In this document: positions 43,259 to 55,259 of the stretch, one piece after another | Position numbering within the stretch: position 1 is the stretch's first letter | Layout: every line of letters starts with the position of its first letter | NCBI GenBank assembly: GCA_023213395.1 | Contig: CM041465.1 | Location: forward strand, 78,871,741 to 78,935,740 | Reading direction: 5' to 3' | DNA from: Cycas panzhihuaensis | Lineage: Eukaryota > Cycadophyta | Length of the DNA stretch: 64,000 nt | Notes under the pieces: generated by a model | What the model saw: the letters and a program-made list of their open reading frames with translations, nothing else | The model's database searches: none | Told to the model about the DNA's origin: nothing | Made by a program: the position numbers and the translations under genes

Positions 43259-43795
43259 ATTCCCATAGATTATTACCTCACCTATTCGACTTGTGAACCC
43301 AAATTGATGAAGAGTGAGAGACTATTGTCTGTGGAATCATGTGGTGGTATAATCACTTTGGATACTGACAGACACACGTCCTACTTGTTTAGATATAACC
43401 AAATCTTTCCCTTTAGCTTACACGCACAACACGGCCTTTCCTCTTGGGAGTCTAGCCCCTAGGTGTATTCCACAATTGCAAGCCTTCCTAAGGCCCCTTC
43501 TAGTAGAGACATTCATTGGGAGCCATACAGGAAAGTTAGTAGACATACCTAACTAATGTACCTAAATTCAACAAATTTTATGAAACACATCAATTACATT
43601 TTACCATAAATACCCCAAGTAAGCCTTTGAGGCATTCTAAGGGAGTGTAGGGTCTTCCAGTTATTGGAACTTTGTCCTCTTCCTTTATAGATGCTTTTAT
43701 CATGCCCTAGCATCACTTTGATGCCAGGGTAGATCCAACAATGACTTAGAATTTTAGCTAGGCCCATTTTAATTGTTCATCAAGTTAACACACTT
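43259..43795 (+). other. No gene; region 5' of element E gag
   Basis: No LTR, primer site or coding motif was recognised. It is either 5' leader of E or older flanking DNA. Confidence 0.4.
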
Positions 43796-45061
43796 GTGTT
43801 CCCTCCTGACGAAGTTGGTTGCTTTTCTAATTGCATTGAGGAAGTAACAACTATCGATGAGCTTACTTCTCATGATCTCTTTTACAAGCAACTCGAATAC
43901 AACTCCTTGTTGAATCACGAACCTTTTGAGCCTTATGTATATAGCCCACAACCTACCTATCCACACTCAATTCTACTCAAGGTGCCTCATCAGTTCATCA
44001 CTCAAACTAAAGTCATTCCTCAAAATTTCATGCAAGACCTAGCTCAGGGTATTCCTTGGTTTGTTAGCATCCCTCTAAGTGCAAGTCCAATAAGTTTTGC
44101 TAGACCATTACAAATTGATTCTATGACAAACCCACTAATCTTTCCATTGCTTAGAGGGGTGAGACCTAGTCTTTTGTATGGGCATGATGAAAACCTTCGT
44201 CCAATAGGAATTTTAGGTAATCCAATGCACATTACAGATCCACTTTCCATGAAATTTTATGTTGGGGCATCAACTAGGATGTATCCCCCATACAACTTTA
44301 CTCTTGTTAGGCCTCCAACTCATCTTGTAGTTACCCTTCCTACACAATATTATTAGATTGGACTTGCTCTAGCTAGATACTCGATACAAACACCTAGTTG
44401 GAGCACTCAAACTTATGCGAGTAGCTTGATTCCACCATTGAAAAATCAAGCTTAGTCTTATGTCCCACCTTATGCGGCCAACCAGGCTTGGACCCAAAAC
44501 CAAGCTGTGAGAGTAGGCCCTTCTACTCAATCTCCTTTTCAACAACATGGTGTAGCTCCTTTCTTGAGAGCAAAGCTAACTAGACAATTTTTGCATATTA
44601 AGGGGGCTCACAGATACCTCAACCATTTCCTCTAACAAAGTTTGGCTTACAAGGGTATTCCTGGTCCTTAACCAATTAAACAACATGAAAGTTCTTCCTT
44701 AATTATGAGGAATCCATTCACAAACTATAGGAGGAACACATTCCTCATGGAGGTCCGCTTATGCACTTTTCTTCCTAACTTTCACTTGCTTAAACTCCCA
44801 GAGTTTAATGTAGGATCAAGACAAGATCCCACAGGACATGTACAAGCATTCGCTTTAACTTGTGCATATTACTCACCTTACGATGTTGTGCTGATGAGAC
44901 TTTTCATTAAGACATTGTTAGGCAATGTTTTGAAGTGGTTTTATAGATTACTTGATGCTTTGATCTTCTCATTTCAATTCTTTTTTGATAATTCTATCAG
45001 CTACTTTGATGTGGCTCATTCTTTGGAGACAGGGGTAAAACCCCTTTTCTCTATCAAATAG
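43796..45061 (+). pseudogene. Gypsy element E gag
   Basis: 43796-44356 is open for 186 codons and Pro-rich, with no motif I recognise (PQPTYPHSILLKVPHQFITQ). 44705-45061 has the Retrotrans_gag pattern: LLKLPEFNVGSRQDPTGHVQ, AFALTCAYYSPYDVVLMRLF, then TLLGNVLKWFYRL (capsid helices ending in LxGxAxxWY). No zinc knuckle was found downstream, as in some gypsy lineages. Stops lie between the pieces. Confidence 0.7.
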
Positions 45062-45179
45062 GGAAGTGATGAATCCAGTCATGATTTCATGAAACACTTC
45101 CAAAAGGAGCTCTTGATCAAAACACAAAGACAACCAACCTCATGAGACCATTTCTCTCTTTTTATGCTTCCAGATAGGA

Positions 45180-46167
45180 GGATGAAGATGAGAAAGACCA
45201 CAACACTTCCTCACCTTTTTACATTGAGATTAGAAAGGAACAAATCAATATCAAAAGGTACATCATGGACACAGGTTCCTCGATTAATTCCATTCCTTTT
45301 AGAGTCTTAAAAGACTTGGAAATTTCAGCTTTGAGCTAGTTGATTGGGTCTATTAGGGGTACGACAAACCCCAAAAAGTTTCAATGGACAAGGTCACTCT
45401 TCCCCCTTCTCTTGAAGGCAAAAATGGTATTGACTAAGTTAACACTCATGAACCTTGACTTGGAGCATAACACATGTTATGAAGGCATTGGCTTAGCAAA
45501 ATGTTGGTTGTCTACTCCTTCATATTTGGCAAGCTCTAATTCATCCATGATGAATAGCTCAAGGTAATCAAATGTATGGGCAAACCTTTAAAGCAATATG
45601 TGCCCTTGATAGACATCGTGTTTGAAGACGCTGCCCATGAGGAAAATGTCGTTTACTTATCTTTTGATTCAATTGGACTTGAAAAATACTATGACATTGC
45701 ACCTGCCCAATCCATTGAACTAACAAAAGATGACACCTAGTGGGAAGTCAACATGATTTCTACATTCGCCCCCATTCTCAATAAATTTTCTTGGGACATT
45801 GTTCCTTATAAAGTTGTCAATACACTTGTCCACCCCTGTCACACAATAGCATAAAACTCCTTTCCACCAGATGGCTATTCTCAACATTTATCAGGTACAT
45901 CACCTAGCCTTCTAGCAAACCACCAAAGGCTTGGTTTTGCAAAACTTATCTAGCTCAATTGTCTTCCTATTAAGTGGGAATCTAATTAGGCCTATCAACC
46001 CCTTGCCATTTGAGCCTACTCCTCTTCATTTTGAGGAAAGTAATTCCATGCTCATAGGAGAAACCATCGATATAGACCTAGGAATTGGTGGCGAGCCAAG
46101 AATCATCAAGGTTGGAGTAGACTGCTCACCTAATGAGATTTTTGGGCTCAAGGAACTCTTTAAATAG
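45180..46167 (+). pseudogene. Element E protease and protease-RT region
   Basis: Near 45235-45340 the frame reads KRYIMDTGSSINSIPFRVLK: a retropepsin DTGSS site with the catalytic Asp (45268-45270) kept. 45340-45567 continues with SIRGTTNPKKFQW and NTCYEGIGLAKCWL. 45931-46167 (IDIDLGIGGEPRIIKVGVDC) leads into RT. Several frame changes. Confidence 0.65.
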
Positions 46168-46279
46168 TTCTCATCAAATTTTGAATGGGATTACTATGAT
46201 ATAAAGGGTCTCCACCTTGATGTCAGAGCCCATAAAATTACCACTATCCCCGGAGATAAGCCCAAGTGACAAAAATAAA

Positions 46280-46958
46280 GGCCTCTTCACCCTTGACTTT
46301 TAGCCATGGTCAAGTCTGAAGTGGAAAAGCTCCTTAATGTTGAGTTCGTTGAATCTATTGACTACCCATAATGGCTGTCAAATATCATTTACATGGTCAA
46401 GAAAATTGAGGCTATCAATTTTTGAGGCATAAACAATGTGTCCCTTAAAGACAAATTTCCATTATCTTTTAATGATTAGATCCTTAACCAAATAGTTGGG
46501 TTCGAAGTCATGTCCCTTATGGATGATTTTTTGGGCTATAATTAGTCTCCATCTCGCATAAAGACCACCATCAAACTACTTTTACTATGCCATGGGAGAC
46601 ATTCATGCCCCTTTGGCTTAATAATGTTGGGGTCACTTATCAAAGAGTGATGTAGTTCATACTAGATGACTTGGTTGCAAAGACAGTGGTTGTTTACCTT
46701 GATGACATGTTGGCACTTTCTTGCTTGATAAAGGACCACATTCATGATCTTTGGGCTATCTTTGAGAGATGTTAGAAATACCAACTATGCCTTAACCCCA
46801 ATAAGTGCGTGTTTGCTATCACCATTGGTAAAATGGTGGGAAACATTGTTTCAAAGGACGGGACCAAAGTAGATTTTGAAAAGCTCAAAGTTATGACTAA
46901 GATGCCCCCTCCTAAAACATGGAAATAGGTTAAATATTTCCAAGGATAATGAGGCGTT
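46280..46958 (+). pseudogene. Element E reverse transcriptase (decayed)
   Basis: MVKSEVEKLLNVEFVESIDY (fingers), then NIIYMVKKIEAINF and SLKDKFPLS; CPFGLIMLG matches the CPFGL/MPFGL motif in another frame. The catalytic VVYLDDML (YLDD, 46695-46706) is intact. HDLWAIFERC and YQLCLNPNKCVFA follow. At least three frameshifts. Confidence 0.8.
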
Positions 46959-47447
46959 TTGCATAGATTCCTTGCAAACTTTGCATTGAATGCCAAGCCT
47001 CTTACAAATATCCTTACGAAAGATGTATCTCTAACATGGACCCTATTAGTCCAACAATCATTTGACAGGCTAAAAGAAGATTTAGTCACCATGCTTACCT
47101 TGGCCCCACCAAGATTCAATATACCATTCATCCTATATACTTCTTCCATGGCAAAACCTATTGGGGGCATGCTTTCCCAAAAGGATGATTTTGGCCATGA
47201 AAAGACCATCTACTTTATGAACCTAACTTTCATTATGATGGAAGCCAACTACTCAATGGTCGAAAAAGAATGCCTTGCTTTACTATTTGCCACAAGAAAG
47301 TTGAGACACTACATGTTGGGCAACAATACATGGGTCATCATCCAAACAAACCCCATCAAACTTCTGTTAACCAACATTGAGCTTACAGGGTGCACTGGAA
47401 AATGGGTCATACTTTTACAAGAGTTTGACTTAGAAATTATGAATTAG
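46959..47447 (+). pseudogene. Element E RNase H
   Basis: HRFLANFALNAKPLTNILTK (connection), then APPRFNIPFILYTSSMAKPI, where the catalytic Asp (usually LYxSASDxAxG) has been lost. YSMVEKECLALLFATRKLRH and YMLGNNTWVIIQTNPIKLLL follow. 162 codons are open. The EKECLAL Glu is kept. Probably inactive. Confidence 0.85.
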
Positions 47448-47837
47448 AAATCCAAGAAAGGGAGGGTTGTAGTTGAATAACTTGCAAACTCTTCCTTGCC
47501 CAATTAAACCAAGGAGAGTATTGATGATTCTCTCCTAGATGAACATATTTATCATGTTGACATTTCTCAAGATGAACCCAAGTGGCAAAAAGACATCATT
47601 CAATACTTGGAAACCAAAACCTATTATAAAAAGACATCTTCTAAGAAGAAGAGGAGGGTTTGATCCATAGCATGACATTACCTCATCACAGGGAATACCC
47701 TTTATGAATGCTCTTTTGATGGGGTAATGCTTAGGTGCCTCTTCCCATCAACAATTGTAACAATTCTAGAAGAATGCCACAATCATATATGCGAGGGGAA
47801 ATTTGGAGGGCAATCCACTGTCCAGTGAATCTTGTAG

Positions 47838-48800
47838 ATGGGATACTTTTGGCCCACACTTTTCAAAGACTCTCATGCATATGTATGTAAGTGTGAAAAA
47901 TTCCAAGTTCATGCCTCCTTGATTCATCAACCAGCTACCTCCCTAAAAGCAATTGTCTCTCCATTGCCCTTTTCCCAATGGGGTCTTGACTTAATTGGGC
48001 AAGTTTATCCATCTTCTACTAATGGCCAAAAATTCATTTTAATAGCCACTAAATACTTCACAAAGTGGAGTGAAGCAATCCCACTAATCACCACCATAGG
48101 AAACATGATTGCCACTTCTAGCTTCCAGCATATCATCTATAGATTTGGGGTTCTTAATGTAATTATCACTTGATAATGGTACTCCATTTTGCAATAAGGA
48201 TGTGGGCAAATTCTATGAAAATTTTGCCATTTTACATGGGACTTCATCCCCATACTACCCACAGACAAATGACCAAGTTGAAGATTTCAACAAAACCCTA
48301 GAAAAAATTGTCCACTTCACACAAAGACTAGTGGATCCAATTATATCTAGTATTTTGGGCCTATAGAACATCAATATGAAATGCCACAAGGATGACACCC
48401 TTTTCTTTGGTCTACAACACTAAAGCAATATTGCCATTAAATGTAAAAATACCCTGTACATATCGCTCAAAGAATTCATAGATGAGGAGAAGATTAGGCA
48501 ATTTAGACTAGTTGAGGCTGAAAAAAATGGATGAAACTAGGTTCAGTTCTTACCAACAAAACCTAGATTCAAAAAAGAAAGCTCAAGCCACACACGACAA
48601 AAGCCTACAAGCCAAAAAATTTAGAGTGGGTGAGATAGTACTCAAATTTTGAGTTCTTACATGGTAAGCAAAAAAAATTGCTCCAAAATAGGTAGGACTC
48701 TATCTCATAATTGAAGAATTAAATAATGGAGCATATTGTCTAGTTACATTAGAAGGCTTGGAATTTGAGAAATTCATTAATTCTCAATATGTCTAGAAGC
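47838..48800 (+). pseudogene. Element E integrase
   Basis: GYFWPTLFKDSHAYVCKCEK and FQVHASLIHQPAT are the zinc finger end. PFSQWGLDLIGQVYPSSTNG with IATKYFTKWSEAIPLITT is the core start, with the Asp of GLDLIG kept. The frame ends at FGVLNVIIT, where the second Asp (usually ITDNGTQF) is followed by stops. Further decayed segments such as SPYYPQTND (near 48250) reach to 48800. Confidence 0.8.
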
Positions 48801-48817
48801 ACTATGCCTAGTTTTCT

Positions 48818-48827
48818 AGGGGGAATT
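48818..48827 (+). other. Candidate element E polypurine tract
   Basis: AGGGGGAATT just after the integrase relic; an LTR could start at about 48828 (TGCTCCACAATGAG). No second LTR was found to confirm this. Confidence 0.4.
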
Positions 48828-48835
48828 TGCTCCAC

Positions 48836-49260
48836 AATGAGCCTAAACTATGACACACTCCTCCATGATTTTAAACTGGGCAAAACTCCACTATGAGAAT
48901 AAATTGGACCTATCCCCTAGAATGAGGTTAAACTACTAAGGCTTCAAAATGAGCTTAAATTATGATACCTCCTAAATGAGGTTAAACTAACAATGCTTTG
49001 AAATGAGGGTAAACTACTAAGCTCTACAATAAGTCTAAACTGTTATGGACTCCTCTTTGAGTATAAACTAGAAAGGTGGTTAGGAATCTTTATAGCAACA
49101 GTGTGTCCTATCAAAGCATACTCTACAATCCCCACCTTACTAAATGACCCAATCTTGATCGTCTCTCCAATCTTGTAGGTTAGCAAATTCACCACAAAAG
49201 TGGAACCAAACTCTATGATGAGTATAAACTAACTGAACTCCTATATGAGTATAAACCAGA
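48836..49260 (+). repeat. Array of ATGAGTATAAACT-type motifs in element E 3' region
   Basis: Eleven or so copies of ATGAG(N)(N)TAAACT occur at irregular 22-30 bp steps (48836, 48869, 48895, 48920, 48947, 48974, 49000, 49028, 49054, then 49217 and 49242). More lie at 49555 and, past copia-2, at 56833-56900. Intervening text often reads ACTCTACA or ACTCCT. Confidence 0.75.
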
Positions 49261-49799
49261 CTGTCAATACTCTTCCATTCAATAGATAGGAATACTCAAC
49301 ACTATAATAGTTTTGGGTATTCACTTTAGAGGATACCTTCATTCTCATTTCAAGGTTGTACATAAACTTCCTTTCTACTCCAAAGTAAAAACAAAAATAA
49401 CTTAAAAAAACAAAAAGTTTAGATCTTTCTTTTATCGTTGGTCTAAGCTTTTCTAAATCATAGGCATTCCTTTGATATATTTGTTGATAGATACAAGGAT
49501 AAGAATATTTTAGTCATTAAAAGCTTACCCAACTTAGATGTACTTGCCTCTACAATGAGGTTAAACTATGTCTTCAAGAGAAGTCATGAAATAAGAATAA
49601 ATTGATAGTGATGTAGTTTGAGGAAAGAGAGAGTTGCTTTGAAAGATAGACCCATACGAGACTTTGGGGTTGTATAGGATCCTGGTTGGGTTATGGAATC
49701 CCAAATGCTTTTCACAGCTAAGGTGGCTAGGTCAAATTTGTCATGCTTTGGAGACCGATTTTCCATTGAATAGGTCTTATTGCTCATTTGATGGGTGGC
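49261..49799 (+). other. Element E 3' region, non-coding
   Basis: No gene was found. It has one or two further AGGTTAAACT-type motifs (49555). It is interrupted on the right by copia-2. Confidence 0.5.
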
Positions 49800-49804
49800 A
49801 TATC

Positions 49805-49858
49805 TGTTAAACCTTATGTTTAAATGTTAAGTGAATGTACTTTTATTTAAGCACCACA
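49805..49858 (+). repeat. Copia-2 5' LTR remnant
   Basis: The first 43-44 bases (TGTTAAACCTTATGTTTAAA onwards) match the start of the 3' LTR at 55933. The text then jumps to AAGCACCACATT, next to the primer site; roughly 520 bp are missing. Confidence 0.85.
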
Positions 49859-49860
49859 TT

Positions 49861-49873
49861 TGGTATCAGAGCC
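49861..49873 (+). other. Copia-2 primer binding site
   Basis: TGGTATCAGAGCC, initiator Met-tRNA type. Confidence 0.9.
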
Positions 49874-51766
49874 TTAAGGTCTCTGTTTAAGCACTGTTAG
49901 CTTTTTTTTCTCTGTCATTTTGTTTTTGAGGAAATCTCTTGACGGTGAGCACTCGGCCAAGTCGAGGCTTCATGCCAACTCATCATCACCTTGACTCGGC
50001 ATTCATTCCAAATTGCCTAGCACATGATCCAATTGTCTAGCAAGCTGCCGGTATCATTAGCCTAGTCGGCGAGCTCCGGTTCAACACATTCAAGGTCGCC
50101 AACTCGGCTCTTCCTCGGTGATCGGCCTGATCCACTTTAATCCGGCAAAGACTTGATCATTGCCAACTAAGCGATCTAGCATTGCTAGTTTTCATTAACC
50201 GCATCGGCATACACTTGTTGTCCAACTCCTACAGCTCGGCTCTTAGGCATCACTGGGCTGCCATCGACAGCGCCAACTCGGCACATCGTGATCCAACATT
50301 TTCCGGCAAGTGCCAAATCAGCACACATTTAGGCGCCAAATCAGCACATTCGGTGCCAAATCAGCACACTTTCAAGTGCCAAATCAGCACATAGTTGGCT
50401 GTCCAAATCAGCACACATTCACGCCAACTCGGTATACCGGCACATTCGGTCGCCAACTCAACAATATTCCGGCACATTCGGTCGCCAACTCAACACTATT
50501 CCGGCACATTTAGTGCGCCAACTCAGCGATATACGGCACATTCGGTCGCCAACTCAACAATATTCCGGCACATTCAAGGTCGCCAACTCAAGACTATTCC
50601 GGCACATTCAAGGTCGCGCCAACTCAACAATATTCCGGCACATTCGGTCGCCAACTCAAGATGGAAATTCAAATATCTTTTTTAGCATATTTTGATCAAT
50701 ATGCTCATGTGAATTCTCTTTTAAAAGATTTTAAGAGATTTTTTTTAAATTTCTTAAGGGGGGAAATTTTAAAAAAGACTTTAAGTCTTTATAGCTGGGC
50801 CTACTTAAAGTTTCTTTTACATTGGCACTCTTGTTTCTCAAAAGTACTTTTGTACTTACTGTTTTAAGCTTTTTTTAGCACACTTTCATGCTATTAAAGC
50901 ATCATTGAACTTAATTATTGTGATCAAGAGGAATATTTTCATGGTAAAGGTGAAGAAATTACCACCTAACTTCAATTTTTGGCACCTTGCATGGTGACCT
51001 TGACCTTCTTGATTCAAAAGGAAGGCTCATTGTGAAAAGTAATAAAATCACTTTTTCTTGTTGGATTGTTGAGACATTTTAAGTCTCAACAACTGTGTGG
51101 AGTTTGTGTTGGACTTTGGAGCAACATCTTGAGTACATTTCATCATTTCATCGATTTTGGAGCTTAAAAGGAACCTCTTTTCTTTGTCATCAAAGGTTCC
51201 TTACATCTGTGTTTTAAGTACTCAAAGTACTTTATCAGTGTACTCAAGCATACATAGCACCTCACTTGGATCTAAAGCACTTGAAATCTGCTTTTGTGCT
51301 CATTCTTTGTAGGCCAGAATAGGCATAAAAATATCCAAGTAAGAAGATTCACTTACACTTGTTTAAAAGTGAATTTAAAATCTGTTGGAGAGGCTCGAAA
51401 AAGGTCCAAACCTTGCCTCTGAATTAACCTTAAGCTTGGTGCATTCCCTAGGGGACCAACCAAATGCAGTCGGTGCACGACAATTAAGGTTGCTTGAGGA
51501 AAGGAGGTTCGAAAAGGGTGTTATTGGGGCTATGAATCCCAGGGAAAGCATGGTACGTCTATGCAGATCAACCCTACCTGCCTTGTCCTAGATTTAACTT
51601 GGTCCTCCACCTCATTAGCCAGTCCTCCACCTCTCTTCACCCCATTGGTTGTTGGATCTTCTTGTAAGATCAGGACTAGTGGTGTTGTTTGAAGGTGGGT
51701 CTTAAGCGACAAAGCTTTTGAAGTCTCCAAGTTATCGCTAGCTTCAAGTGTTACTCAAGTGGAAAG
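49874..51766 (+). other. Copia-2 leader
   Basis: About 1.9 kb before gag, unusually long and, between 49930 and 50660, richer in CG dinucleotides than its neighbours. It contains the minisatellite at 50299-50660. From 51380 to 51600 all frames show short open runs, with no known motif. Confidence 0.55.
50299..50660 (+). repeat. Two-part minisatellite in copia-2 leader
   Basis: Part 1 (about 50299-50429) repeats GTGCCAAATCAGCACA with short spacers. Part 2 (about 50430-50660) repeats a 32-36 bp unit, CGGCACATTCGGTCGCCAAC followed by TCAACAATATTC, about seven times with small variants (CAAGG or TAGTGC in place of GG). Long stretches of part 2 are open in more than one frame. Confidence 0.9.
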
Positions 51767-52537
51767 ATGGTCGCCATAAATATGCTTAATGCTTGTACCA
51801 TAAGGCTAATCGGGCAATCAAATTATCAAGAATGGAAAAGAATCACAAAAATCTCTTGATAATGAATGAGTTACGGGATATGTTTCTGGAAGAATCCCCA
51901 ATCCTACACTTGTGGTTAATGATAATCAACTTGCACCTGTGGATGTTCAAATTGTTGCTGCATGGGAGGCCAAAGACGAAATTGCCTTGGCTTTCATTCG
52001 TATGGTTGTGGACATACATGTAGACCAAAATATTATACGCACTATCTTCTAAAGAAGCATGGGACACCTTGTCCTCTTTGTATGAAAGGCGAGATGAAGC
52101 TCGCATTTTGATGATAAAAGCTAATTTGTACTCCATCAAATTTGTAAGGCCAATGTCGGCATTCATGTCCTCTGTTAAGGAGGTTTGTAATGAATTAACT
52201 ACTTTAGGTAGTCCAACTACAAGAGATGAAATCATAGCCTCCATCACAAAAGCATTGCCAAAGGACTACAACGGCTTTATATCATCAAATACACGAGATG
52301 GTTCACTAAAGGGGATGATACCAATCAACTTGAAAGCTTATTGCTTCAAGAAGAACAAATCTATGCTAAGGATAATGAAGAACCATCTACATCAGGTGCT
52401 TTCACAGCAAGGGCCAAGACAAATCAAAAATCCAAAGCGCATTCACAAAGCGGTTTGGAAATATGAACATTGGATCTTCCAAATCCAATGTCGTATGCCA
52501 TTATTGTGGCATTCCTGGCCACATTGCACCTGAGTGC
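51767..52537 (+). pseudogene. Copia-2 gag (UBN2) and zinc knuckle
   Basis: ATG at 51767 starts MVAINMLNACTIRLIGQSNY, then QEWKRITKISL: the usual DUF4219 opening. A stop after LDNE is followed by VDVQIVAAWEAKDEIALAFI. After a one-base shift near 52053, KEAWDTLSSLYERRDEARIL and KEVCNELTTLGSPTTRDEII complete the UBN2 capsid. The CCHC knuckle CHYCGIPGHIAPEC is intact at 52496-52537, in another frame. Confidence 0.85.
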
Positions 52538-52599
52538 AGAAAGAAGCAAGCAGATCTTCAAAGATAGCAATGACCACGGGGTCAAAGGCAATGACCACG

Positions 52600-53340
52600 T
52601 GGTCAAAGACAACGGCGACCTACGACATCAGTTTCAACAAAGGTTCCAACAGTCAAATCAGCAGCAGTTTCCCCCTCGACCAAATCGAGGTGCCTATCGA
52701 GGAGGTCCACAAGGAGGGGGGGGTCAAAGAAGTGGCTACCAACGCCATTATAATCAGTTTGCCAATGACGACAAACTACTTTGTGCATACCAATCATCCA
52801 AGGTTGACAACACTTGGATTGTCGATTCAGGAGCCACTCAACATATGACAGGGAGTGAAGAACTCCTATGCAACATCAAGGAAGGTAAAGGTCATTTAGT
52901 GACCTTTGGAAATGCTGAATCAATTGAGGTTTCAGGAATAGGCACCATAGCTCCTTTTCATTCTCCTCAAAATCCTTCCTCATCATTTCCCAAAGTTGAT
53001 GCCTACTTCATTCCTTCTATGGAGAAGAATCTGCTCTCTGTTAGCCAGATGAACAAGCAACACATGAGCATACTATTTAAAAATGGGAAATGTATTATTT
53101 GTGACAAAGATGATCAGATCATAGTTGTAGCCTATGAGGATCAAGGTCTTTACAAGTTGGATGCCAATAATATTACTCTTAATTCTGCTTACTTTGGTTC
53201 CACATCTTTGTCAAAAATTCAGTTATGGCATCAACGTCTAGGACATTTAAGCCTCTACAATCTGAAGCAGATGACATACAAACGCATGGTGTATGGGCTT
53301 CCAAAGATGTATGGTTCAAAATGTCTTTTGAAGCTTGCAT
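52600..53340 (+). pseudogene. Copia-2 protease and pre-integrase
   Basis: One open frame of 290 codons (52470-53342) includes a Gln/Arg/Gly linker (QQRFQQSNQQQFPPRPNRGA), the protease site TWIVDSGATQHMTG (Asp at 52824-52826), FIPSMEKNLLSVSQMNKQ and the pre-integrase motif LWHQRLGHLSLYNLKQM (53223-53273). All key residues are intact, so this part of the gene decayed little. Confidence 0.9.
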
Positions 53341-54060
53341 AATGGGGACACAACATCGGCTGCCTTTTCCTAAAGGCAAAGCATGGCGTGCATCTTATCC
53401 TTTGCAATTAGTTCACTCAGACTTGTGTGGACCCATGTCCACCCACTCCTTTGGAGGAGCATTGTACTACATATCTTTTATTGATGACTTCTCTCACAAA
53501 GTTTGGGTCTACTTCCTAAAGCATAAATCAGAAGCCTTCTCCAAGTTCAAAGAGTTCAAGGCGAAGTAGAAAATGAATCGGCTACTCAATTGGCACATTA
53601 AGGTCGATAATGGAGGTGAATTCACTTCAAATGAATTCAACCAATTTTGCAAGGATAATGGAATTCGAGACAACTCACGACTCCTCATACTCCTCGGCAA
53701 AATGGAGTCTCGAAGGATGAATAGAACATTGGCTAATAAAGCCGAACAATGATGCATGCAAAAGGGCTTCCAAGAGCTTCTTGGGCAAGCATTTCTTACA
53801 AATGCCTATGTGGCCAATCAAAGTCCTACAAAGATCACCAATATCACACCCCGAGGAGGCATGGTGCGGAAAGAAGCCAACTATCACCATTTGAGGACAT
53901 TTGGGTGTCTGCGTATATGCACATACCGGATCAACAAAGAACTAAGTTGGACAAACATAGCCTTAAATGCATCTTTGTAGGATATGCAATCCATAGCAAA
54001 GCCTACAAGTTGTATGATCGATTGGGAGAAAAATGCATCTCTCAAGAGATGTAATCTTTG
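53341..54060 (+). pseudogene. Copia-2 integrase
   Basis: YPLQLVHSDLCGPMSTHSFG gives the first catalytic Asp, then ALYYISFIDDFSHKVWVYFL. After a TAG at 53567, VDNGGEFTSNEFNQFCKDNG carries the second Asp (usually RSDNGGEF). The Glu region is damaged by frameshifts near 53690-53760. LRTFGCLRICTYR and LKCIFVGYAIHSKAYKLYD are seen further on in two frames. Confidence 0.85.
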
Positions 54061-55240
54061 TTGAGGATGATAAAAAGAGTTGGATATGGCATCAATCCAA
54101 CCCCCATTGACAAAGGGAAAAGATTGTTGAGGACTTCCCTTCCCCTCAATCTTACACACCATGTTCTTCATCCGCACCTTCTATACCATCTACTTCATCT
54201 TCATTTGCTCCACTTGAACCTTCCACTTCATCTTCTGCTGCTCCTACACTTAGACCAGAAGATATTGAGGTTCATGCCACATCATTTCAGAAGTTACCTA
54301 AGTGGTACACTCAAACGGTACAGGATGGTCAAATCATTGAAGGAAAACGTCCATCAAAGTTTCGGCAGCAAACAAACTTTGCACTTATGGCTGAAGTGCT
54401 TTCTATTGATGAGCCTACTACCTTTTCAGAGGCTTCACAAAGTGATAGTTGGAAAGTTGCCATGGATGAGGAGATTCAATCCATTCACAAGAATGGTACT
54501 TGGGACTTGGTCGAATTGCCTCCACACAAACAGTAATCGGTTGTAAATGGGTCTACAAGACCAAATTCCATTCTGATGGGACACTCAAGCGACAGAAAGC
54601 TAGACTTGTAGCAAAGGGGTTTAAACAAAAAGAAGGAATTGATTACGAGGAGACCTTTGCACCTGCAGCAAACATGAACACCATCAGACTTCTCTTGGCC
54701 TTAGCTGCACAATGCAAATGGGCGTATATCGGATGGACGTGAAGAGCGCCTTCCTCAGCGATCTTCAAGAGGAGGTATACTTGGAGCAACCTCCTGGTTA
54801 CAAGGAACAAGGCAAGGAGCATTTAGTATGTCGCCTCAAGAAGGCTTTGTATGGCTTGAAGCAAGCTCCTAGGGCATGGTATGCAAAAATCGATGAATAC
54901 TTTCGAGACATGGGTTTCATCGATCCACATCGATCCAAACTTGTACATCAAACATGAACATCACCATGTCACTTATATTGCCTTGTATGTAGATGACTTA
55001 GTGATCCAGGTGATGACACTAAGCTCATCAATGTTCTCCAAGATGATTTGAAGAGAAGTTTTGAGATGATTGATCTTGGACTTCTCCATTACTTTCTAGG
55101 CTTTGAGGTATGGCGTGACGGGCTATATCTTCATTTCCCAAGCAAAATATTCTTGGGACATCTTGCAGAGATTTAGGATGCACGATCGCAAGGCAGCCTA
55201 CACCCATGGAGAACGGCACCAAGCTTTCTCTTAATGAGGA
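54061..55240 (+). pseudogene. Copia-2 linker and reverse transcriptase
   Basis: The linker is Pro/Ser-rich. RT begins near 54470 ([18 protein letters not shown], out of frame with neighbours). It continues [60 protein letters not shown] and [20 protein letters not shown], and YIALYVDDLVIQ with YVDD at 54986-54997. DLGLLHYFLGFEVW follows. At least four frameshifts. FLNG is reduced to FLS by a one-codon loss near 54756. Confidence 0.9.
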
Positions 55241-55259
55241 AGTCGAACCGTGAATCCCA

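Noticed and set aside
50395-50685. Open frame of 96 codons across the copia-2 minisatellite, possible repeat protein
   Set aside because: More than one frame is open over the array, as happens with a repeat unit free of stops, and there is no start context or relative; treated as a repeat, not a gene.
51843-52247. Minus-strand frame of 134 codons
   Set aside because: Antisense to copia-2 gag, whose UBN2 motifs are clear on the plus strand.
54058-54546. Leu/His-rich frame of 162 codons as a membrane protein
   Set aside because: It is the copia-2 linker and RT start read in the wrong frame; the correct frame gives the RT opening motif.
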